Assembly: GCF_034424545.1 (NCBI RefSeq)
Contig: NZ_CP139970.1
Coordinates: 2,666,001 to 2,730,000 of the forward strand
Direction of reading: 5' to 3'
DNA length: 64,000 nt
From: Trinickia caryophylli
Lineage (GTDB): Bacteria; Pseudomonadota; Gammaproteobacteria; Burkholderiales; Burkholderiaceae
Both the position numbers and the translations under genes were made by a program. The notes beneath the pieces were generated by a model. That model was given only the letters and a program-made list of their open reading frames with translations. It had not been told where the DNA came from and did not search any database. Below, one piece after another: positions 17,793 to 28,251 of the stretch. How positions within the stretch are numbered: the stretch's first letter is position 1; every line of letters begins with the position of its first letter.

Positions 17793-19001
17793 TCAGCCGA
17801 GCAGCGCGTCGGCAAATTCCTCCGCGCTGAACGGTTGCAGATCTTCGACTTTTTCGCCCACGCCGATGAAATAGACAGGCACGGGGCGCTGGCGCGCGAT
17901 GGCGGCGAGAATACCGCCTTTGGCGGTGCCGTCGAGCTTCGTGACGATGAGGCCCGTAAGCGAGAGCGCATCGTCGAACGCCTTCACCTGTGCGAGCGCG
18001 TTTTGCCCGGTGTTGGCATCGATGACGAGCAGGACCTCGTGCGGGGCGTCGTCCATGGCCTTGCCGATCACGCGTTTGACCTTGCGTAGCTCTTCCATCA
18101 GGTGCAACTGCGTGGGCAGGCGCCCCGCCGTATCGGCCATCACCACGTCGATGCCGCGCGCGCGCGCCGCTGTGACCGCGTCGAAGATGACGGCAGCCGG
18201 ATCGCCGCTTTCCTGCGCGACGACCGTCACGTTGTTGCGCTGGCCCCAGATGGCGAGCTGCTCGCGCGCTGCGGCGCGAAACGTGTCACCGGCCGCGAGC
18301 AGCACCGACTGCTGAAAGCTCTGCAGATGCTTGGCGAGCTTGCCGATGCTCGTGGTTTTACCCGCGCCGTTCACGCCTGCGATCATCATGACCATCGGCT
18401 GGGCGCGGCCCAGCATCAACGATTTCTCGAGCGGCTTCAGCAGATCGACGAGCAGCGAGCGCAGCGCCGTTTTGACTTGCTGCGGGTCCGTCAGCCGGTC
18501 TTCGCGGACCTTTTCGCGCAACGCGCGGAGCAGGTATTCGGTTGCCTCCACGCCTGCATCCGACATCAGCAGTGCCGTTTCGAGTTCTTCATAGAGCGCG
18601 TCGTCGATCTTGGTGCCGACGAAGATGCCTGTGATCCCGGCGCTCGTTTTCGAGAGCCCCGAGCGCAGACGCGCGAGCCACGACTGCTTGGCAGCCGGCT
18701 CGGGTGCCGGGGGCGGTACGATCTCGACTTCCTCTTGCTCGATGCCGGACGCCGCGGCGGGCTGTGCGGGTGCTGTGCTTTGCTGCGAGACCGACGTGGA
18801 AGCGGGCGCAGGCGCAGGAGCCTGAGGGATTTGAGGGGTTTGAGCGGCGGGGGCCGGCGAGGGTGCAGGTGCAGCCGGCGGCTGCGGCTCGGCGGGCACC
18901 GTTGCCGTGGGGGCGGCGGCCGGCGCCTCGGCGGGCGAGTGTTGTTCCTCGACGGTTTCGGGCGACTTCGAGCCCTTGAATCGCTTGAAAAAACTGAACA
19001 T
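17793..19001 (-). CDS. ftsY: Signal recognition particle receptor FtsY
   Basis: GTPase that receives SRP-ribosome complexes at the inner membrane. The 402-residue protein starts with MFSFFKRFKG and has an Ala/Pro/Gln-rich A-domain (about 20-105). The N domain and the G domain follow, with P-loop GVNGAGKTT at 209-217, DTAGRLPTQ, and TKLDGTAKGG. The A domain is more Pro/Ala-rich than the acidic E. coli version. The gene is divergent from rsmD, as is common in proteobacteria. A 7-base palindrome lies between it and maiA but has no T-tract. Confidence 0.97.
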   Translation of the reverse strand: MFSFFKRFKGSKSPETVEEQHSPAEAPAAAPTATVPAEPQPPAAPAPSPAPAAQTPQIPQAPAPAPASTSVSQQSTAPAQPAAASGIEQEEVEIVPPPAPEPAAKQSWLARLRSGLSKTSAGITGIFVGTKIDDALYEELETALLMSDAGVEATEYLLRALREKVREDRLTDPQQVKTALRSLLVDLLKPLEKSLMLGRAQPMVMMIAGVNGAGKTTSIGKLAKHLQSFQQSVLLAAGDTFRAAAREQLAIWGQRNNVTVVAQESGDPAAVIFDAVTAARARGIDVVMADTAGRLPTQLHLMEELRKVKRVIGKAMDDAPHEVLLVIDANTGQNALAQVKAFDDALSLTGLIVTKLDGTAKGGILAAIARQRPVPVYFIGVGEKVEDLQPFSAEEFADALLG

Positions 19002-19248
19002 GGTTTGAGCGGTGAGAGTGCGCAGGAGGCGCGCGGGCGCGCCGGGCGAGCGGGCCGTGGGGCGGTCGCATCGAGCCCGCGGAGCACGGAGAAGGCCGCT
19101 ATTTTATCAGGCGGGCCGTCAGGCGCGCGCTCACCCGGCGCGGGGCCCCATGCGCTGTGGTAACGTTGGCGATCCGTTGCCGCGGCCGGTTTGCGCTGCC
19201 TGCGGCGCCCTTTCCCCACATTCCCGACCGAGCGACGTCGTTTCACGC

Positions 19249-19863
19249 ATGCCCCGTTCTTCCCATGTTTCCCGCACCGCCGTGGCGAGTGCAAATCGCG
19301 GCAAGCCGCATACCGTTCGCATCATCGGCGGCGACTGGAAGCGCACGCCGCTGCCGGTGCTCGACCTCGACGGCTTGCGGCCTACGCCTGACCGCGTTCG
19401 CGAAACCGTTTTCAACTGGCTCGGCCAGCGTCTTGATGGGCAACGGTGCCTCGATCTGTTTGCCGGCAGCGGTGCGCTCGGGTTCGAAGCCGCTTCGCGG
19501 GGCGCGGCGCGCGTAGTGATGGTGGAACGTCATCCGAAGGCAGCCGCCCAGTTGCGTGCCAACCAGGCGCGGCTGGCGGCGCGGGCCATCGAAATTGCGG
19601 AGGCCGACGGCCTGCGACTGGCCGCGAGCCTGCCGCCGCGCGGCTTCGATGTTGTTTTCCTCGATCCGCCGTTCGGAGCCGAAATGCTCCCGCGCGCGAT
19701 CGAGTTGGCGATGCCGCTCGTGGCGGACGAAGGCTTTTTGTATGTGGAATGCGGGCAGCCGCTGGACGGCGGCGATCCGTTGCTGGCGGGCTGGACCATC
19801 GTGAGGCACGGCAAGGCGGGCTTGGTCCATTACCATTTGCTGCAGCGCGAAAATGATGAATAA
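19249..19863 (+). CDS. rsmD: 16S rRNA (guanine966-N2)-methyltransferase
   Basis: Methylates G966 in helix 31 of 16S rRNA using SAM. The 204-residue Rossmann-fold protein has the family opening RIIGGDWKRTPLP and RPTPDRVRETVFNWL, the SAM motif LDLFAGSGALGFEAASRG and the catalytic DPPF motif (VVFLDPPFGAE). ATG 19249 gives a short basic N-terminal tail; no clear ribosome-binding site is visible. The gene is divergent from ftsY and followed by coaD, the usual ftsY/rsmD/coaD/ferredoxin order of beta- and gammaproteobacteria. Confidence 0.95.
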   Translation: MPRSSHVSRTAVASANRGKPHTVRIIGGDWKRTPLPVLDLDGLRPTPDRVRETVFNWLGQRLDGQRCLDLFAGSGALGFEAASRGAARVVMVERHPKAAAQLRANQARLAARAIEIAEADGLRLAASLPPRGFDVVFLDPPFGAEMLPRAIELAMPLVADEGFLYVECGQPLDGGDPLLAGWTIVRHGKAGLVHYHLLQRENDE

Positions 19864-19954
19864 TGCGCCTTTCGAAAACGACGCCGGGCCGGCGATCTGA
19901 CCGGTGCGGCAGGCCGCGCTGCGCGCGCCGAACGGATCATGAGAGGAGATGTCC

Positions 19955-20458
19955 ATGGTAGTCGCCGTCTATCCGGGGACGTTCGACCCGCTCACGCGGG
20001 GTCACGAAGACCTCGTACGCCGCGCGTCGAGCATATTCGATACGCTCGTGGTCGGTGTTGCCGACAGCCGTGCCAAGAAGCCCTTTTTTTCGCTGCAGGA
20101 GCGGCTCGACATCGCGCAGGAGGTGCTCGGGCACTACTCGAACGTGCGTGTGGAGAGCTTCAAGGGCCTGCTGAAGGATTTTGTGCGGGCGAACAACGCA
20201 CGTGTGATCGTACGCGGCCTTCGGGCCGTCTCCGATTTCGAGTACGAATTTCAGATGGCGGGCATGAACCGCTATCTGCTGCCCGACGTCGAGACGATGT
20301 TCATGACGCCGTCGGATCAGTATCAGTTCATCTCGGGCACGATCGTGCGCGAGATTGCGCAACTGGGGGGCGACGTCAGCAAGTTCGTCTTTCCTTCGGT
20401 GGAAAAGTGGCTGAAGGAGAAGGTCGGTCAAATGGCCTCGGGCAACCCGGCGCCCTGA
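19955..20458 (+). CDS. coaD: Phosphopantetheine adenylyltransferase
   Basis: Fourth step of coenzyme A synthesis, transferring AMP from ATP to 4'-phosphopantetheine. The 167-residue nucleotidyltransferase has the TxGH motif ([11 protein letters not shown]), [19 protein letters not shown], and the C-terminal ATP motif [11 protein letters not shown] prefer ATG 19955, because AGGAG (19944-19948) is then six bases upstream and [12 protein letters not shown] matches the family start. ATG 19949 is directly abutted by the same Shine-Dalgarno sequence. It lies 91 bases after rsmD. Confidence 0.96.
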   Translation: MVVAVYPGTFDPLTRGHEDLVRRASSIFDTLVVGVADSRAKKPFFSLQERLDIAQEVLGHYSNVRVESFKGLLKDFVRANNARVIVRGLRAVSDFEYEFQMAGMNRYLLPDVETMFMTPSDQYQFISGTIVREIAQLGGDVSKFVFPSVEKWLKEKVGQMASGNPAP

Positions 20459-20529
20459 GCGAGACCCGACGGATACCCCTACTGCGCGCGGCGTCGCCGC
20501 ATCGGCGCCGCTACTCCGGCGTAAAATAG

Positions 20530-20940
<411 letters not shown>

Positions 20941-20984
20941 GCAGGGCCGGCCCAGGTCGTGACTGGCTGCCGGCCGGATCAGGA

Positions 20985-22055
20985 CTACGGCTCGATATGA
21001 CGCCTTAACGCCGCCACCAGCGCATCGCATTGCGCATCGGTGCCAACGGTGATGCGCAGGTACTCCTCGATCCGCGGCAGGTCGAAGCGGCGCACGAAGA
21101 TCCCCTTTTCTTTCAGCATCTGCGCAAGCTCGCGGCCACTATGCCCGGGGTGTTTCGCAAAGACGAAGTTGGCCTGTGACGGCAGCACTTCGAATCCGAG
21201 CGCGATCAGTGCGCGAGACAGGTGCTCCCGGCTCGCCATGACCTTGCCGCGCGTGTCTTCGAACCAGGCTTCGTCTTCGATCGAGGCCAACGCGGCCGCC
21301 TGCGCCAGCCGATCGAGCGGGTACGAATTGAAGCTGTCCTTCACACGCGTGAGCGCGTCGATCAGCGCTGCATCGCCGAATGCCATGCCCACGCGCATGC
21401 CGGCGAGCGAGCGCCCCTTCGAGAAAGTCTGAACGACAAGCAGGTTCGGGTAGCGCGTCACCAGCGAAGCCGCCGAATCGGCGCCGAAATCGACATAGGC
21501 TTCGTCGACTACAACGACCGATTCCCGATTCGATGCGACGAGCCGTTCGATCTCGGCGAGCGGCAGCGCCCGCCCCGTGGGGGCGTTGGGATTGGCGAAC
21601 AGCACGCCGCCGGACGGCGCAAGGTAGTCGTCGACGCGGATCGCGAATTCGTCGTCGACGGGCACCGTTTCATAGGCGACGCCGTATAGCCGCGCGTAGG
21701 TGGGATAGAAGCTGTATGTGATGTCGGGAAAACGAATCGGCCGCTCATGCTTGAGCAAGGCCTGAAACGTGTGAGCCAGGACTTCGTCGGAGCCGTTGCC
21801 GACGAAGACGTTTTCCGCGGTCAGTCCGTATCGGGCCGCGAGCACTTCGCGCAGGCGCAGGGACGTCGGCTCCGGATAAAGGCGCAGCGCCTGCGCGGAC
21901 TCGCCGAGCGCCGCACGGATCGCATCGGGCACGCGCGGGGAGGGTGGGTAGGGGTTCTCGTTCGTATTGAGCTTGACGATGTCTTGCCGCGCCGGCTGCT
22001 CGCCGGGCACGTACGGCTTCAACTGACGAACGATGTCGCTCCAGTACTGACTCAA
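20985..22055 (-). CDS. hisC: Histidinol-phosphate aminotransferase
   Basis: PLP-dependent transaminase converting imidazole-acetol phosphate to histidinol phosphate. The 356-residue fold-type I enzyme has [26 protein letters not shown], the NPNAPTG motif and [10 protein letters not shown]. The Schiff-base lysine Lys213 is in [15 protein letters not shown]. It stands apart from any other his gene in this window. Burkholderiales often carry more than one hisC-like gene, so phenylalanine/tyrosine transamination is a possible side role. Pth is the next gene upstream on the same strand. Confidence 0.93.
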   Translation of the reverse strand: MSQYWSDIVRQLKPYVPGEQPARQDIVKLNTNENPYPPSPRVPDAIRAALGESAQALRLYPEPTSLRLREVLAARYGLTAENVFVGNGSDEVLAHTFQALLKHERPIRFPDITYSFYPTYARLYGVAYETVPVDDEFAIRVDDYLAPSGGVLFANPNAPTGRALPLAEIERLVASNRESVVVVDEAYVDFGADSAASLVTRYPNLLVVQTFSKGRSLAGMRVGMAFGDAALIDALTRVKDSFNSYPLDRLAQAAALASIEDEAWFEDTRGKVMASREHLSRALIALGFEVLPSQANFVFAKHPGHSGRELAQMLKEKGIFVRRFDLPRIEEYLRITVGTDAQCDALVAALRRHIEP

Positions 22056-22115
22056 AGCATTCTCCTCGAATGGCAGGCCGGCTCGGTGGCCGACGACGCG
22101 GTGAACCAGGGGCCC

Positions 22116-22718
22116 CTATGCGCTGCGGTGAAGCTGCATCGTTGCACGATCGAGCTCCCCTTTGACCACTTGCGGCATGACGGCGAGCGCACGCTCGATG
22201 GCGGCATCGATGACATCCTGCTCTTCCTTGCGGGGCGGCTTGAGGACGAAATTGGCGACGTCGGGCTTTGCTCCGGCGCGCGCCGATTCGGGAATCAAGT
22301 CGCGCGGGTGCCCGATGCCAATGCGCAGCCGCCAGTACTGCTGCGACGAAAGATGGGCACTGATGTCCTTGAGCCCGTTGTGCCCGCCGCTGCCGCCGCC
22401 CAGCTTCAGCTTCACGGCGCCCGGAGGCAGATCGAGTTCGTCGTGCGCGACAAGAATCTGATCGGGCAGGATCTTGAAGAAATGCGCGAGCGCGACGACC
22501 GATTGCCCCGAGCGGTTCATATAGGTCTGCGGCTCGAGCAGATGTACCTCCTCGCCATAAAGCCGTGCCTTGGCGTAGAAGCCATGAAAGCGCCGCTCGT
22601 CACGCAGCGTGGCGCCCGCTTCGCGGGCAAGTTGATCGACGAGCCAGAATCCGGCGTTGTGGCGCGTCGCGGTGTACTCGGCGCCCGGATTCCCGAGCCC
22701 GACGATCAGCTTGACCAT
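22116..22718 (-). CDS. pth: Peptidyl-tRNA hydrolase
   Basis: Recycles peptidyl-tRNA released from stalled ribosomes. The 200-residue protein begins [15 protein letters not shown] with catalytic His20 (TRHNAGFW). It has [11 protein letters not shown], the HDELDLPPG motif and [16 protein letters not shown] 22718 is used. It follows rplY on the same strand, as in most proteobacteria, but the rplY terminator lies between them, so pth likely has its own promoter or depends on readthrough. Confidence 0.96.
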   Translation of the reverse strand: MVKLIVGLGNPGAEYTATRHNAGFWLVDQLAREAGATLRDERRFHGFYAKARLYGEEVHLLEPQTYMNRSGQSVVALAHFFKILPDQILVAHDELDLPPGAVKLKLGGGSGGHNGLKDISAHLSSQQYWRLRIGIGHPRDLIPESARAGAKPDVANFVLKPPRKEEQDVIDAAIERALAVMPQVVKGELDRATMQLHRSA

Positions 22719-22749
22719 GGTCGTTCCAGCTTCATTGTCATGAGGGACG

Positions 22750-22781
22750 AAAAAAAACCCGCCGGGCATGCCACGGCGGGT
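22750..22781 (-). terminator. Terminator after rplY
   Basis: On the minus strand an 8-base perfect stem, ACCCGCCG/CGGCGGGT (22757-22764 with 22774-22781), runs into eight T residues (A's at 22750-22757 on the plus strand). Confidence 0.93.
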
Positions 22782-22837
22782 CACGTCGTCCGTTTCGCAT
22801 CGAAACGGATCGAGAGGATATCGGTCGATCCGGATCC

Positions 22838-23449
22838 TCAGGCTGCCGGGGCTTCGCCTTCGGCAGCGGCATCGCTCGACACGGCACCGGCCGGCACCGT
22901 GGCCGACGCGACCACCGGGTTTTCCGCCTCGACGTGCGCCACGAGCGAAACGCCCTTCGGCAGCGCCAGGTCCTTCGCATGCAGCGACTGGCCGGCTTCG
23001 ATCTTGGCGAGGTCGAGCTCGATGAACTCGGGTAGGTCGCCCGGCAGGCATTCGATTTCGACTTCGGTCACGACGTGCGAGATCACGGCACCGCCGAGCT
23101 TCACGGCCGGGTTCGTTTCCTGGTTCATGAAGTGCACGGGCACCTTCGTGTGCAGCTTCTTGTTCGGATCGACGCGCTGGAAGTCCACGTGCAGCACGAT
23201 CTGACGGAACGGATGGTATTGCACGTCACGCAGCAGCACGGGCTGCGACTTGCCGGCCACTTCGAGATCGAGGATCGACGAGTGGAAGACTTCCTTCTTC
23301 AGGGCGTGCCAGAGGGCATTGTGATCGAGTTCGATCAATTGCGGCTCGACGTTGGCGCCATACACGATTCCGGGCGTCTTGCCGGAGTTGCGCAGGCGGC
23401 GGCTCGCACCCGTACCTTGCTTGTTGCGCTCGAAGGCGACGACTTTCAT
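22838..23449 (-). CDS. rplY: 50S ribosomal protein L25/general stress protein Ctc
   Basis: Binds 5S rRNA in the large subunit. The 203-residue length is that of the two-domain Ctc form: an L25 domain (about 5-92, [26 protein letters not shown]) plus a C-terminal TL5-like beta domain. An acidic Ala-rich tail ends the protein ([10 protein letters not shown]). I prefer the second of two nearby ATGs (23449, MKVVAFER), because GGAG then sits seven bases upstream; ATG 23455 is only one base from it. The prs-rplY-pth order is the classical one. A strong terminator follows. Confidence 0.95.
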   Translation of the reverse strand: MKVVAFERNKQGTGASRRLRNSGKTPGIVYGANVEPQLIELDHNALWHALKKEVFHSSILDLEVAGKSQPVLLRDVQYHPFRQIVLHVDFQRVDPNKKLHTKVPVHFMNQETNPAVKLGGAVISHVVTEVEIECLPGDLPEFIELDLAKIEAGQSLHAKDLALPKGVSLVAHVEAENPVVASATVPAGAVSSDAAAEGEAPAA

Positions 23450-23527
23450 ATTCATTCTCCATGGGCTGCCCGCGACCAGGCAGCGAAGCTGGGGGCCTGC
23501 CGCGCATGCTGCGCTTTCGGCCCCCTG

Positions 23528-23595
23528 AAAAACGACGCGCCTGCAGTGAAGCGCGCCCATTAAGCCGAAGGCGCCACATGCTGCGGCGCCTTCGG
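23528..23595 (-). terminator. Hairpins between prs and rplY, including a likely (partial) terminator
   Basis: Reading on the minus strand from the prs stop, there is an 11-base perfect stem (CCGAAGGCGCC/GGCGCCTTCGG, 23565-23575 with 23585-23595) without a T-tract. A 6-base stem (23551-23556 with 23535-23540, one G-T pair) then leads into five T residues (23528-23532). These would reduce readthrough from prs into rplY or act in processing. Confidence 0.5.
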
Positions 23596-23616
23596 TGAAA
23601 CTCTTTTTACTGCGGC

Positions 23617-24573
23617 TCAGCCTTCGGCGAAGAGCGACATCACGGAATCGCCGCGGCGGATGCGCGAGAAGGTCTCGGCAAGCAGGCCTGCGCACGACAG
23701 CGAGCGGATTGCCTTGCAGGCCCGCGCTTCCTCGCTGAGCGAGATCGTATCGGTGACGACGAGCTCGTCGAGCGCCGAGTTGGCAACGCGCTCACCGGCG
23801 CCGCCCGACAGCACCGGGTGCGTGGCGTACGCCACGACCTGCTTCGCACCGCGCTCTTTCAGTACTTGAGCCGCCTTGCAGAGCGTGCCGGCCGTATCGA
23901 CCATGTCGTCCATGATCACGCAGGTACGGCCTTCGACTTCACCGATGATGTTCATCACCTCGGCGACGTTCGCCTTCGGACGACGCTTGTCGATGATCGC
24001 CAGATCGCAGTTGAGCTGCTTGGCCAGTGCGCGGGCGCGGACCACGCCGCCGACGTCGGGCGACACCACCAGCAGATTCTCGTAGTTCTGCTTGCGCAGA
24101 TCGCCGAGCAGCACCGGTGTCGCATAGATGTTGTCGACGGGAATGTCGAAGAAGCCCTGGATCTGATCGGCGTGGAGATCCATCGTGATGATCCGCTCGA
24201 CGCCGGCGATCTCCAGCATGTTTGCCACGACCTTGGCCGAAATCGCGACCCGCGCCGAGCGCGGGCGCCGATCCTGGCGGGCGTAGCCGAAGTAGGGGAT
24301 GGCGGCGGTGATGCGGCCGGCCGAGGCGCGCTTGAGCGCGTCGACCATGATCATCAGCTCCATCAGATTGTCGTTCGTCGGCGCGCAGGTCGATTGGAGG
24401 ACGAAGACGTCCTTGCCGCGCACATTTTCCTGAATCTCGACTTGGATCTCGCCGTCGGAAAAGCGGCTCACCATTGCTTTGCCGAGAGGAATGCCGAGGA
24501 TTCTGACGACTTCCTGCGCAAGCGCCGGATTAGCGTTGCCAGTAAAAACCATCAGGCCGTCATGGCTGCTCAT
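23617..24573 (-). CDS. prs: Ribose-phosphate pyrophosphokinase (PRPP synthetase)
   Basis: Makes PRPP from ribose-5-phosphate and ATP for purine, pyrimidine, histidine, tryptophan and NAD synthesis. The 318-residue class I enzyme has [20 protein letters not shown], the flexible catalytic loop, [12 protein letters not shown], and the PRPP loop [15 protein letters not shown] 24573 is used; a preceding in-frame ATG (24576) adds one Met. It lies 38 bases downstream of tRNA-Gln and is probably cotranscribed with ispE. Confidence 0.97.
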   Translation of the reverse strand: MSSHDGLMVFTGNANPALAQEVVRILGIPLGKAMVSRFSDGEIQVEIQENVRGKDVFVLQSTCAPTNDNLMELMIMVDALKRASAGRITAAIPYFGYARQDRRPRSARVAISAKVVANMLEIAGVERIITMDLHADQIQGFFDIPVDNIYATPVLLGDLRKQNYENLLVVSPDVGGVVRARALAKQLNCDLAIIDKRRPKANVAEVMNIIGEVEGRTCVIMDDMVDTAGTLCKAAQVLKERGAKQVVAYATHPVLSGGAGERVANSALDELVVTDTISLSEEARACKAIRSLSCAGLLAETFSRIRRGDSVMSLFAEG

Positions 24574-24611
24574 CATGCACCTGCTGCTGGAGGCGGGGAC
24601 TGCGGGAATTT

Positions 24612-24688
24612 TGGCAGGGGAGGAAGGACTCGAACCCTCGCATGCCGGAATCAAAATCCGGTGCCTTGACCAACTTGGCGACTCCCCT
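24612..24688 (-). tRNA. tRNA-Gln (anticodon TTG)
   Basis: Cloverleaf of 77 bases including the encoded CCA (plus strand TGG at 24612-24614). The acceptor stem is AGGGGAG/CTCCCCT, the anticodon loop TTTTGAT gives anticodon TTG (plus CAA at 24652-24654), and the T-loop is GGTTCGAGTCC. It sits between ispE and prs, a conserved proteobacterial arrangement, and probably relies on processing from their transcript. Confidence 0.97.
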
Positions 24689-24742
24689 ACACTAACTTTG
24701 AGCTTCACAGGGTGTGCGGGACATACCCTGCGATGCGAAACC

Positions 24743-25633
24743 TCATGACGCGAAGCCGAAGAGAGGATGTGTATCCAGACTCGGTGCCACAGCGCTCGCC
24801 CAACCCTTACCCAGAACAGCGAGTTCGGATTGTGCCGCTTTCGCTTCGGCGACGCTGGAGAAGGCAGCAAATACGCTTGAACCCGACCCAGTCATCCGCG
24901 CCGGCGCGACATTTTCAAACCACTTCAGCACCTGCGCGACTTCCGCGTATTTTCCCACGACAACAGGCTGCATGTCATTCCGGCCGTAACTATCTGGCCA
25001 TCTTGCGCTGCAACTTTGTTGTGCAAGAAAGTCCGTAATTGTGATGACTTTCGAGTCACGTGTCAACAGTTCGTCCGAAAAAATCTCGGCGGTCGGCACG
25101 TGCGCGTTCGGACACACCACGAGGAACGCCCGCGAAGGCAGCGCTACGGGCTGCAGCGCTTCGCCAACCCCCTCGGCGAACGCATTCTTGCCGAAAATGA
25201 AGAACGGCACATCGGCACCCAGCTGAAGCCCGAGCGCCTGTAGCTGCGCACGTGGCAGATCCAGCTTCCAGAGGCGATTGAGCGCGAGCAGCGTCGTGGC
25301 CGCATCCGAGCTGCCGCCGCCCAGGCCCGCGCCCATCGGCAGGCGCTTGTCGATCTCGATGTCGACGCCGAGCGTCGTGCCCGTATGCGCCTTGAGCAGG
25401 CACGCGGCCCGCACGACGAGGTCGGCCCGCTCGGGCACGCCCTGCACGTCGGTCTTGCGGTGCACCGCGCCGTCGTGGCGCACCGTGAAATGCAGCGTAT
25501 CGCCCCAGTCGACGAGCTGGAACACCGTCTGCAGCATGTGATAGCCGTCGCTCCGGCGGCCGGTGATGTGCAGGAACAGGTTGAGTTTGGCTGGAGCGGG
25601 GCAATCCCGCAGCGTTTCGTTCGTTTCGGTCAT
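24743..25633 (-). CDS. ispE: 4-diphosphocytidyl-2-C-methyl-D-erythritol kinase
   Basis: GHMP kinase of the non-mevalonate isoprenoid pathway; phosphorylates the 2-hydroxyl of CDP-methylerythritol. The 296-residue protein shows [20 protein letters not shown], the ATP-binding [15 protein letters not shown] motif, GADVPFF and the C-terminal [14 protein letters not shown]. It follows lolB by 33 bases and precedes tRNA-Gln. The TPR protein-lolB-ispE-tRNA-prs string reads as one transcription unit. Confidence 0.95.
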   Translation of the reverse strand: MTETNETLRDCPAPAKLNLFLHITGRRSDGYHMLQTVFQLVDWGDTLHFTVRHDGAVHRKTDVQGVPERADLVVRAACLLKAHTGTTLGVDIEIDKRLPMGAGLGGGSSDAATTLLALNRLWKLDLPRAQLQALGLQLGADVPFFIFGKNAFAEGVGEALQPVALPSRAFLVVCPNAHVPTAEIFSDELLTRDSKVITITDFLAQQSCSARWPDSYGRNDMQPVVVGKYAEVAQVLKWFENVAPARMTGSGSSVFAAFSSVAEAKAAQSELAVLGKGWASAVAPSLDTHPLFGFAS

Positions 25634-25666
25634 GCTGGTGCGCCGCGCAGGCGGCTTGCCATCGGG

Positions 25667-26293
25667 TTATCGGTCGAGGACGAGCTTGATGTCGAGCGGC
25701 GGGTCGTAACGGGAGAGATCGACACGCTTCACCCCCGTTTGCGGGGCATCGGCATAGCTCTGGTACTGAATCTTCCAGCCATCCTGATCGATCTCCTTCA
25801 AGCGAGTTTCGATCTGCGGGTCGGGGATCGTCTTCGCGTGAGAGGTCGGCGCCGGCGAAGGTTGCAGCCAATAGCGCAGGCCTTCCACCGGCAGCGAAAA
25901 GCCGAGCGTGTTCTGCATCAGCGAGCCCACATCTCCGGCCGTGACAGGCTGGCGGTTGGGCAGCTCGAGCGAGGCTGCGGCGGGCGAGGACGTCACGATC
26001 GCAAGCGTCTGGCCCAGCGGGTCGAGCAGTTGCAGCGTGACCGTGTCACCCTGCTCCCGCCAGTCGAAATTGCCGTAGGCGTTGCGCGGCTGGCCTCGCA
26101 CGTCCAGATACCGCACCGAGAAGCGCCCGTGATAGGCGCGCACCGTTTGCGTCGACAGCGCGGTGGCCGCGTTGGACGTGGATGGCCCGCGAGTGGGCGT
26201 GACCGAGCAGCCGGCGAGCGCGGCTGCGAGCGAAGCGGCAAGCGCCAGGCGGCCAAGCGCCAGGCGCGGCGTGAAAAATTGCGAAACTTGCAT
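25667..26293 (-). CDS. lolB: Outer-membrane lipoprotein receptor LolB
   Basis: Accepts lipoproteins from the LolA carrier and inserts them in the outer membrane. The 208-residue precursor has a signal peptide ending in a lipobox (AALAGC, Cys29). The family pattern includes GRFSVRYLDVRGQPRNAYGNFDWREQGDTV, only part of which is strongly conserved, and PLGQTLAIV. Its ATG overlaps the stop of the upstream TPR gene. Adjacent ispE is a classic lolB neighbour, which strengthens the call. Confidence 0.9.
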   Translation of the reverse strand: MQVSQFFTPRLALGRLALAASLAAALAGCSVTPTRGPSTSNAATALSTQTVRAYHGRFSVRYLDVRGQPRNAYGNFDWREQGDTVTLQLLDPLGQTLAIVTSSPAAASLELPNRQPVTAGDVGSLMQNTLGFSLPVEGLRYWLQPSPAPTSHAKTIPDPQIETRLKEIDQDGWKIQYQSYADAPQTGVKRVDLSRYDPPLDIKLVLDR

Positions 26294-28122
26294 CAGAGAT
26301 CGTTGGTGTTGACCTGGAAGCGCTTGAGCGTTTTCACGAGCGTTTCGTTATCGGGCTCGAGCTTGCGTGCGTCGCGCCACGCCGCGATCGCCTTGACCTG
26401 ATCGCCGCTTTTCCAGAGCACTTCGCCCAGGTGCGCGCCGATCTCCGCGTTCGGTTGCAGGTCGTATGCCTTGCGCAGGACACGGGCCGCGTCGTTCGTG
26501 TCGCCGCGCCGGTACTTGACCCAGCCGAGGCTGTCCATGATGAAGGCGTCGTTCGGCGCGAGCGCGGATGCCTTTTCGATCAGTTTTTCGGCCTCGTCGA
26601 GGTGCTGGTTCCGGTCGGCCAGCGAGTAGCCGAGTGCGTTGTAGGCCTGCGGGTTGTCGGGCTGGTCCTTGATCAACTGGCGCAGTTTCGACTCCATCAG
26701 ATCGAAATGGCCGTTCTTTTCGGCCGCCATCGCGTAATCGTAGAGAATCTCCGGATTGTCGGGATAGGCGTCATTGGCCGCGGAAAGCCGCGCTTCGGCC
26801 TCCGGGTAGCGCTTCGCGTCGAAGAGGATCGCGGCATCGGTGCGGGCGATCAGCGCGCCGGCGTGCGGGTCTGCGCTCTGCAGGCCGGCGAGCATCTTGC
26901 GCGCTTCGTCGAGCTTGCCGTTCTTCGCGAGCAACTGCGCCCGCGTCACGCGCGCGGCGACGTAGCGAGGGCTGTCGGGCGGTACCTTGTCGAGCCACTT
27001 GGCAGCCTGCCCTTCGTCCTTTTGCTCCAGGGCGAGCTGGGCGAGGAAGATGTACGCCTGGCCGGCGTCCGCGCCGGGGGTCCTCTCGGTCAGATCGGCA
27101 TACTGTTTCAGATACTTCTGCGCCGCGTCGTACTGCTTTTGCTGGATCTTGATGAGACCGAGCGCCATGAGCGGCGTCGGATCGCGCGAATCGAGGCCGC
27201 GCAGCGCCTCGAACTGCTTTTGCGCGTCGTCGATGCGCTCGCTCGCGAGGTAAAGCTGTGCGAGCGCGAGCCGTGCATCGTGCGATTTCGGGTTTTGCTT
27301 CACATACGACTCGAACGATGCAATGGCGTCGTTGCGAGCGTCGGGCCCCATTTGGGCGAGTGCGAGCGCGGCCGGCAGGTAGTCGGGCTTGAGTTTGAGG
27401 GCCCGGTCGAACGATGCGCGCGCACCCGGTTGATCGTCGGCGAGCAGTTGCTGGCGGCCGATCGCGACCTGCGCTTCGGGCCGGTCCATGTCGTTCTTGA
27501 GCAGGTCCTGCAACACGTGCAACCCGCCGACCCGGTTGGGCCCGCGCGAGAGCAGCACTTGCAGCGCGAGGATCGAGTTGCCCCGCTCGTCGGCCGGCAC
27601 CTTGGCGAGCTCGGCGGCGAGAAGCGGCGCCGCGTCCTCGGGTTTGCCCGAGAGCACGAGCAACGACGCATCGAGCTGCGCCGCGCGCTCGGAGCCGGGC
27701 GCGTACTGGCGCCAGAGCTGGGCCGCCGTGAGCGCGTCGGCCGGGCTTTGCGCCGCGATCGCGATTTCGGCGGCGCGCTGCGCCATGCGTGGATCGTGCG
27801 TATCGCGCGCAAGCGCGAGATAGGTCTGGTAAGCCGGCGCCGGCTGATTGCGCTGCAGCGCGATTTCGGCCGCGAGAACCTGGAAGACGATCTGGCTCGT
27901 CAACGCGATGTTGGGCAGGCCTTTCGTCTCCTCGGGAAGCGACGACGAGAAGGTATCGGCGGCCGAGGCATCGTCCGCCGATGCGGGATCCTGAGCCCAC
28001 GCGGGGTTTGCCGCGAGCGTGAAGACGCAAAGGGCGGCGCCGACGAGCCGGCCCACGGGCGCGTGGCGGGCACGGGGCACGCCGGCCGCGCGCGTCAAAA
28101 GCTGCTTCAGGGACAAAATCAT
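26293..28122 (-). CDS. Exported tetratricopeptide-repeat protein
   Basis: 609-residue protein with an N-terminal signal peptide (cleavage after about residue 43, NPAWA) and many TPR units through most of its length. Clear examples are YLPAALALAQMGPDARNDAI, ARLALAQLYLASERIDDAQ and PQAYNALGYSLADRNQHLDE; the last is the most typical. It probably acts as a periplasmic scaffold, but no partner is visible. ATG 28122 is used. The frame stays open upstream past mutM, which is a GC-rich artefact. It overlaps lolB by ATGA, so the two are coupled. Similar TPR proteins accompany lolB in other betaproteobacteria. Confidence 0.88.
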   Translation of the reverse strand: MILSLKQLLTRAAGVPRARHAPVGRLVGAALCVFTLAANPAWAQDPASADDASAADTFSSSLPEETKGLPNIALTSQIVFQVLAAEIALQRNQPAPAYQTYLALARDTHDPRMAQRAAEIAIAAQSPADALTAAQLWRQYAPGSERAAQLDASLLVLSGKPEDAAPLLAAELAKVPADERGNSILALQVLLSRGPNRVGGLHVLQDLLKNDMDRPEAQVAIGRQQLLADDQPGARASFDRALKLKPDYLPAALALAQMGPDARNDAIASFESYVKQNPKSHDARLALAQLYLASERIDDAQKQFEALRGLDSRDPTPLMALGLIKIQQKQYDAAQKYLKQYADLTERTPGADAGQAYIFLAQLALEQKDEGQAAKWLDKVPPDSPRYVAARVTRAQLLAKNGKLDEARKMLAGLQSADPHAGALIARTDAAILFDAKRYPEAEARLSAANDAYPDNPEILYDYAMAAEKNGHFDLMESKLRQLIKDQPDNPQAYNALGYSLADRNQHLDEAEKLIEKASALAPNDAFIMDSLGWVKYRRGDTNDAARVLRKAYDLQPNAEIGAHLGEVLWKSGDQVKAIAAWRDARKLEPDNETLVKTLKRFQVNTNDL

Positions 28123-28251
28123 GGAAATCCGTTCAGGGGTTTCGGTCGATTGTAACGCGCTCGCTACAATACACGCAGTTTGCACCATGCAACTTACACA
28201 CCCATTCGCCGCATGTAGCGGCGAAACGCGGGTCTTCGTCCGCCATTTGAC

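Noticed and set aside
20945..20975. GGCCGGC/GCCGGCC inverted repeat between the ferredoxin and hisC
   Set aside because: Could be a shared convergent terminator, but there are no T residues on either side and such GC words arise easily here.
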